Shown here: piece by piece, positions 62,295 to 64,000 of the stretch | How the letters are laid out: the number at the start of each line of letters is the position of its first letter | Numbering within the stretch: the first letter of the stretch is position 1 | Source: Stygiolobus sp037389425 | Lineage (GTDB): Archaea; Thermoproteota; Thermoprotei_A; Sulfolobales; Sulfolobaceae | Reading direction: 5' to 3' | Assembly: GCF_037389425.1 (NCBI RefSeq) | Contig: NZ_JBBHKR010000062.1 | Coordinates: 87,452-151,451, forward strand | Length of the DNA stretch: 64,000 bases | Position numbers and translations under genes: made by a program | The notes under the pieces: generated by a model | Database searches by the model: none | What the model saw: only the letters and a program-made list of their open reading frames with translations | Told to the model about the DNA's origin: nothing

Positions 62295-62972
62295 ATGTTA
62301 TTTCTGATCCACCTAGTTGCTACAGCGTTTTTGTTGTCTAACTCTTCCCACCCGTTCCTAGAGTACATGATGATTTCCCATTTTTACACTATAAACCAAA
62401 CACTCGTTGGCTTAGTCATAGAAAACGTGACTGAGGTCTTTCCGAATGGTTCTGTAGAGTTTGAATATTATTCGATAGACCTAAACAACTCGGAATATAT
62501 AGGTCCTATAATGGAGGTCAACAATTTATCCAATCTTACATCACTTTACGTGTTTACTGACGTAGGAAATAAGGTAGTCTATAGGGCTGCACCGTTTTAC
62601 CTAGTGGGCGAGGAGGATGGTGTATATATTTACAAGAATGAGCAGAACTTAGAGGGAGTTGAGGTCATCACTTATTATTACGTGAACTCCTCCGGCGTCC
62701 CCTCCAAGATCGTTTTTCTACAGTACGGGGTTAACGGTGAGTTGGTGGGTAACACCACTTATGTACTCTATTCTTCAAGTCTGCTAAATCCTAATGCGAA
62801 ACTGTATTTCCCGAGCGGTTTGACTAGGGTTCAAGGTGGGGTAGATGTTCAACTCAGTAACACTGCTAGGTATCCTCTGATAGAAAACGCCTTTACGTCA
62901 GCATTAATTCTCTCTGCTGTTATACTAGTCTCTCTTAAAGTACTCAAAAAGTACGGTAATAAAAACGGCTAG
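62295..62972 (+). CDS. exported membrane-anchored glycoprotein-like protein B
   Basis: 225 aa. Signal-like MLFLIHLVATAFLLSNSS, many sequons (NQT, NVT, NGS, NNS, NLS, NLT, NSS, NTT), and a C-terminal anchor (FTSALILSAVILVSLKVLKK). It shares the pattern ...GVYIYKNEQNLEGVEVITYYYVNSSGV...NGELVGNTTYVLYSS with protein A (GLYEYYQLNEIDDVKILYTIWVEPNGI...NGAIVGNATAVLWLT). TATA-like CTTTATAAA ~14 nt before the ATG may be too close, so the true promoter may lie further upstream. It converges with the next gene, overlapping by 48 nt. Confidence 0.65.
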   Translation: MLFLIHLVATAFLLSNSSHPFLEYMMISHFYTINQTLVGLVIENVTEVFPNGSVEFEYYSIDLNNSEYIGPIMEVNNLSNLTSLYVFTDVGNKVVYRAAPFYLVGEEDGVYIYKNEQNLEGVEVITYYYVNSSGVPSKIVFLQYGVNGELVGNTTYVLYSSSLLNPNAKLYFPSGLTRVQGGVDVQLSNTARYPLIENAFTSALILSAVILVSLKVLKKYGNKNG

Positions 62973-64000
62973 GTTTACTAAGATGAATGGGAGTAGATTC
63001 GGATTTGCTGGAGTCTCCACCTCACCTATTACTATGTTGTAATTCACGCTCGGGATCACATTTCCTGTGACCGGGTAGTAAACGACTGTGACGTTTTTAG
63101 GGTCTAAGTGTATACCTGAGCTCAGGAGTTGTGTAGGTATCGCTTCCATTCCTACGACATAGATCGGTAAGTTGTCTACGTGGCTTAAAACGATTTCCCC
63201 GTGTACTAGTATCTTCATATCGACTTCAACTACCCGCAATTCCCCGCTGGTATTGAACGCCACAGAATAGGAGCCGTTACTGACTTTAATTATTCCGCCT
63301 CCAGGGTACTGGACGTATGATAAAATTATGTAATAATACCCATCACCCCAAGGGACTTTTATACTTTCCGACGCCGGATTAAAAACTTGAATTAGCCGTG
63401 CCCCGGGGAAGGTAGAAAGTATCTGGATTGATGTTAGGGTAGTATAGATGGTACATGAGAAGTTGACTGGGTAGGGGAGCCTCTGTGCTGGTATGTTTAA
63501 GCTGTAGTTTTGGTATATGTCGTAAAGGAGGTAGGTACTATTCCCACCAATGACACCAGCAAGGTACTGTTCAGGGATGTGTACATAAGGCGGGACTACC
63601 GCTACCCCTTTAGGTAATAAGGTAAGATTCTGAGGGTAAGTAGCTAGGATATAAACCCCTTTCGAGGTGAAAGAGGTCTTGAATTCTAAATTCTCAAAGA
63701 CATAGATCCCGTCCACACAATACGTCTGATTAAACCCTCCTACAGACTTTAAAAAGGACACAACAGTTAGGTTATTAGTCACTACGTATTGTACACCGTA
63801 AAAGGCTAGGATTGTGCTTATATTCGTTGAGTTATAGAACGGGAGAAAGGTAACGTTAGGCAGACCGGCAAAACCCTCATCTGGATATTCTTTGCCGTCG
63901 TATTGTATGGGTTGTACGTAAACAGCTACTTTTCCTACGTCGTGGTGATCCAGATAGTTAGCTACGTAGTAGAGTGGTCTAGGTATGGGTGTAGGCATGT
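62925..64000 (-). CDS. C-terminal part of a large membrane/surface protein (runs off the window)
   Basis: At least 357 residues, continuing beyond the right edge. The visible part looks extracellular: beta-rich, many sequons (NVT, NST, NIS, NLT, NQT, NYS, NGS), and one C-terminal membrane helix (LLPFILVNLAVFITVLFEYF) with a short charged end. The segment LAFYGVQYVVTNNLTVV resembles the outer domain after the membrane part of some archaeal GT-C type glycosyltransferase-like proteins. That assignment is weak because the N-terminal part is missing. Confidence 0.55.
   Translation of the reverse strand, partial: MPTPIPRPLYYVANYLDHHDVGKVAVYVQPIQYDGKEYPDEGFAGLPNVTFLPFYNSTNISTILAFYGVQYVVTNNLTVVSFLKSVGGFNQTYCVDGIYVFENLEFKTSFTSKGVYILATYPQNLTLLPKGVAVVPPYVHIPEQYLAGVIGGNSTYLLYDIYQNYSLNIPAQRLPYPVNFSCTIYTTLTSIQILSTFPGARLIQVFNPASESIKVPWGDGYYYIILSYVQYPGGGIIKVSNGSYSVAFNTSGELRVVEVDMKILVHGEIVLSHVDNLPIYVVGMEAIPTQLLSSGIHLDPKNVTVVYYPVTGNVIPSVNYNIVIGEVETPANPNLLPFILVNLAVFITVLFEYFKRD

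Overview
The window is chromosomal DNA of a thermoacidophilic crenarchaeon of the order Sulfolobales. The evidence is the single-polypeptide TFB with a degenerate zinc ribbon, an ESCRT-III/CdvB division protein, zinc-type dicluster ferredoxin, HerA/NurA-like proteins, class III (KRG|L) type IV pilins of the Aap kind, archaeal ribosomal and translation genes, compact overlapping operons, TATA boxes about 25-30 nt before leaderless starts, and a tRNA-Arg with a position 37/38 intron. Genus cannot be fixed from the sequence alone.

1-49 kb is conserved core chromosome. It begins with a frameshifted ADP-ribosylglycohydrolase, then TFB, an ABC ATPase, rpoP, aIF1, ferredoxin, AlaX, cdvB1 and trpS. 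Next come LysE and a formyl-THF cyclo-ligase-like protein, Mrp/NBP35, and a tight run encoding an S2P-like protease, a rhomboid, a 53-residue membrane protein and an AK6-type kinase. A ThiN-domain regulator stands divergent to a NurA-like/HerA-like pair with pcm, mtnA and xerA. An operon of RFAP synthase, RNA methyltransferase, carbonic-anhydrase-like and radical SAM genes follows. After it lie an acyl-CoA-synthetase-like/thioredoxin/ABC set, glnA with a regulator, folE, pepQ, moaA, and a DsrE-TusA-cysteine-synthase cluster. The block ends with the long translation/secretion operon S19e-PDCD5-L39e-L31e-aIF6-LX-pfdA-ftsY-secE-spt5-L11-L1-P0-P1-alaS.

49.2-64 kb is accessory. A tRNA-Arg marks the edge. 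Two tRNA-Gln genes (UUG and CUG, one base different) lie as an inverted pair around a pilin gene. Each is followed by a related G/C-rich tract and by a copy of the same orphan gene: intact (438 aa) after UUG, decayed after CUG. A third partial tRNA 3' end at 49.85 kb makes the intact copy look like a 2.1-kb integrated element. Beyond lies an AAA/DUF4143 ATPase gene split by a 339-bp non-autonomous IS200/IS605-type insertion that can be removed exactly, in frame. Then come an AbrB-like/TnpB-like pair (RuvC triad kept, zinc finger lost), a vapBC pair whose toxin has no normal start codon, a Ski2-like helicase, a second pilin, two paralogous exported glycoprotein-like genes, and the 3' part of a large surface/membrane protein gene.

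The best candidates for something undescribed are the tRNA-Gln/438-aa element with its inverted duplicate, and the AbrB-TnpB-like module. Start codons were refined by hand where TATA spacing or family N-termini argued for it. All family assignments are from sequence recognition without database searches.
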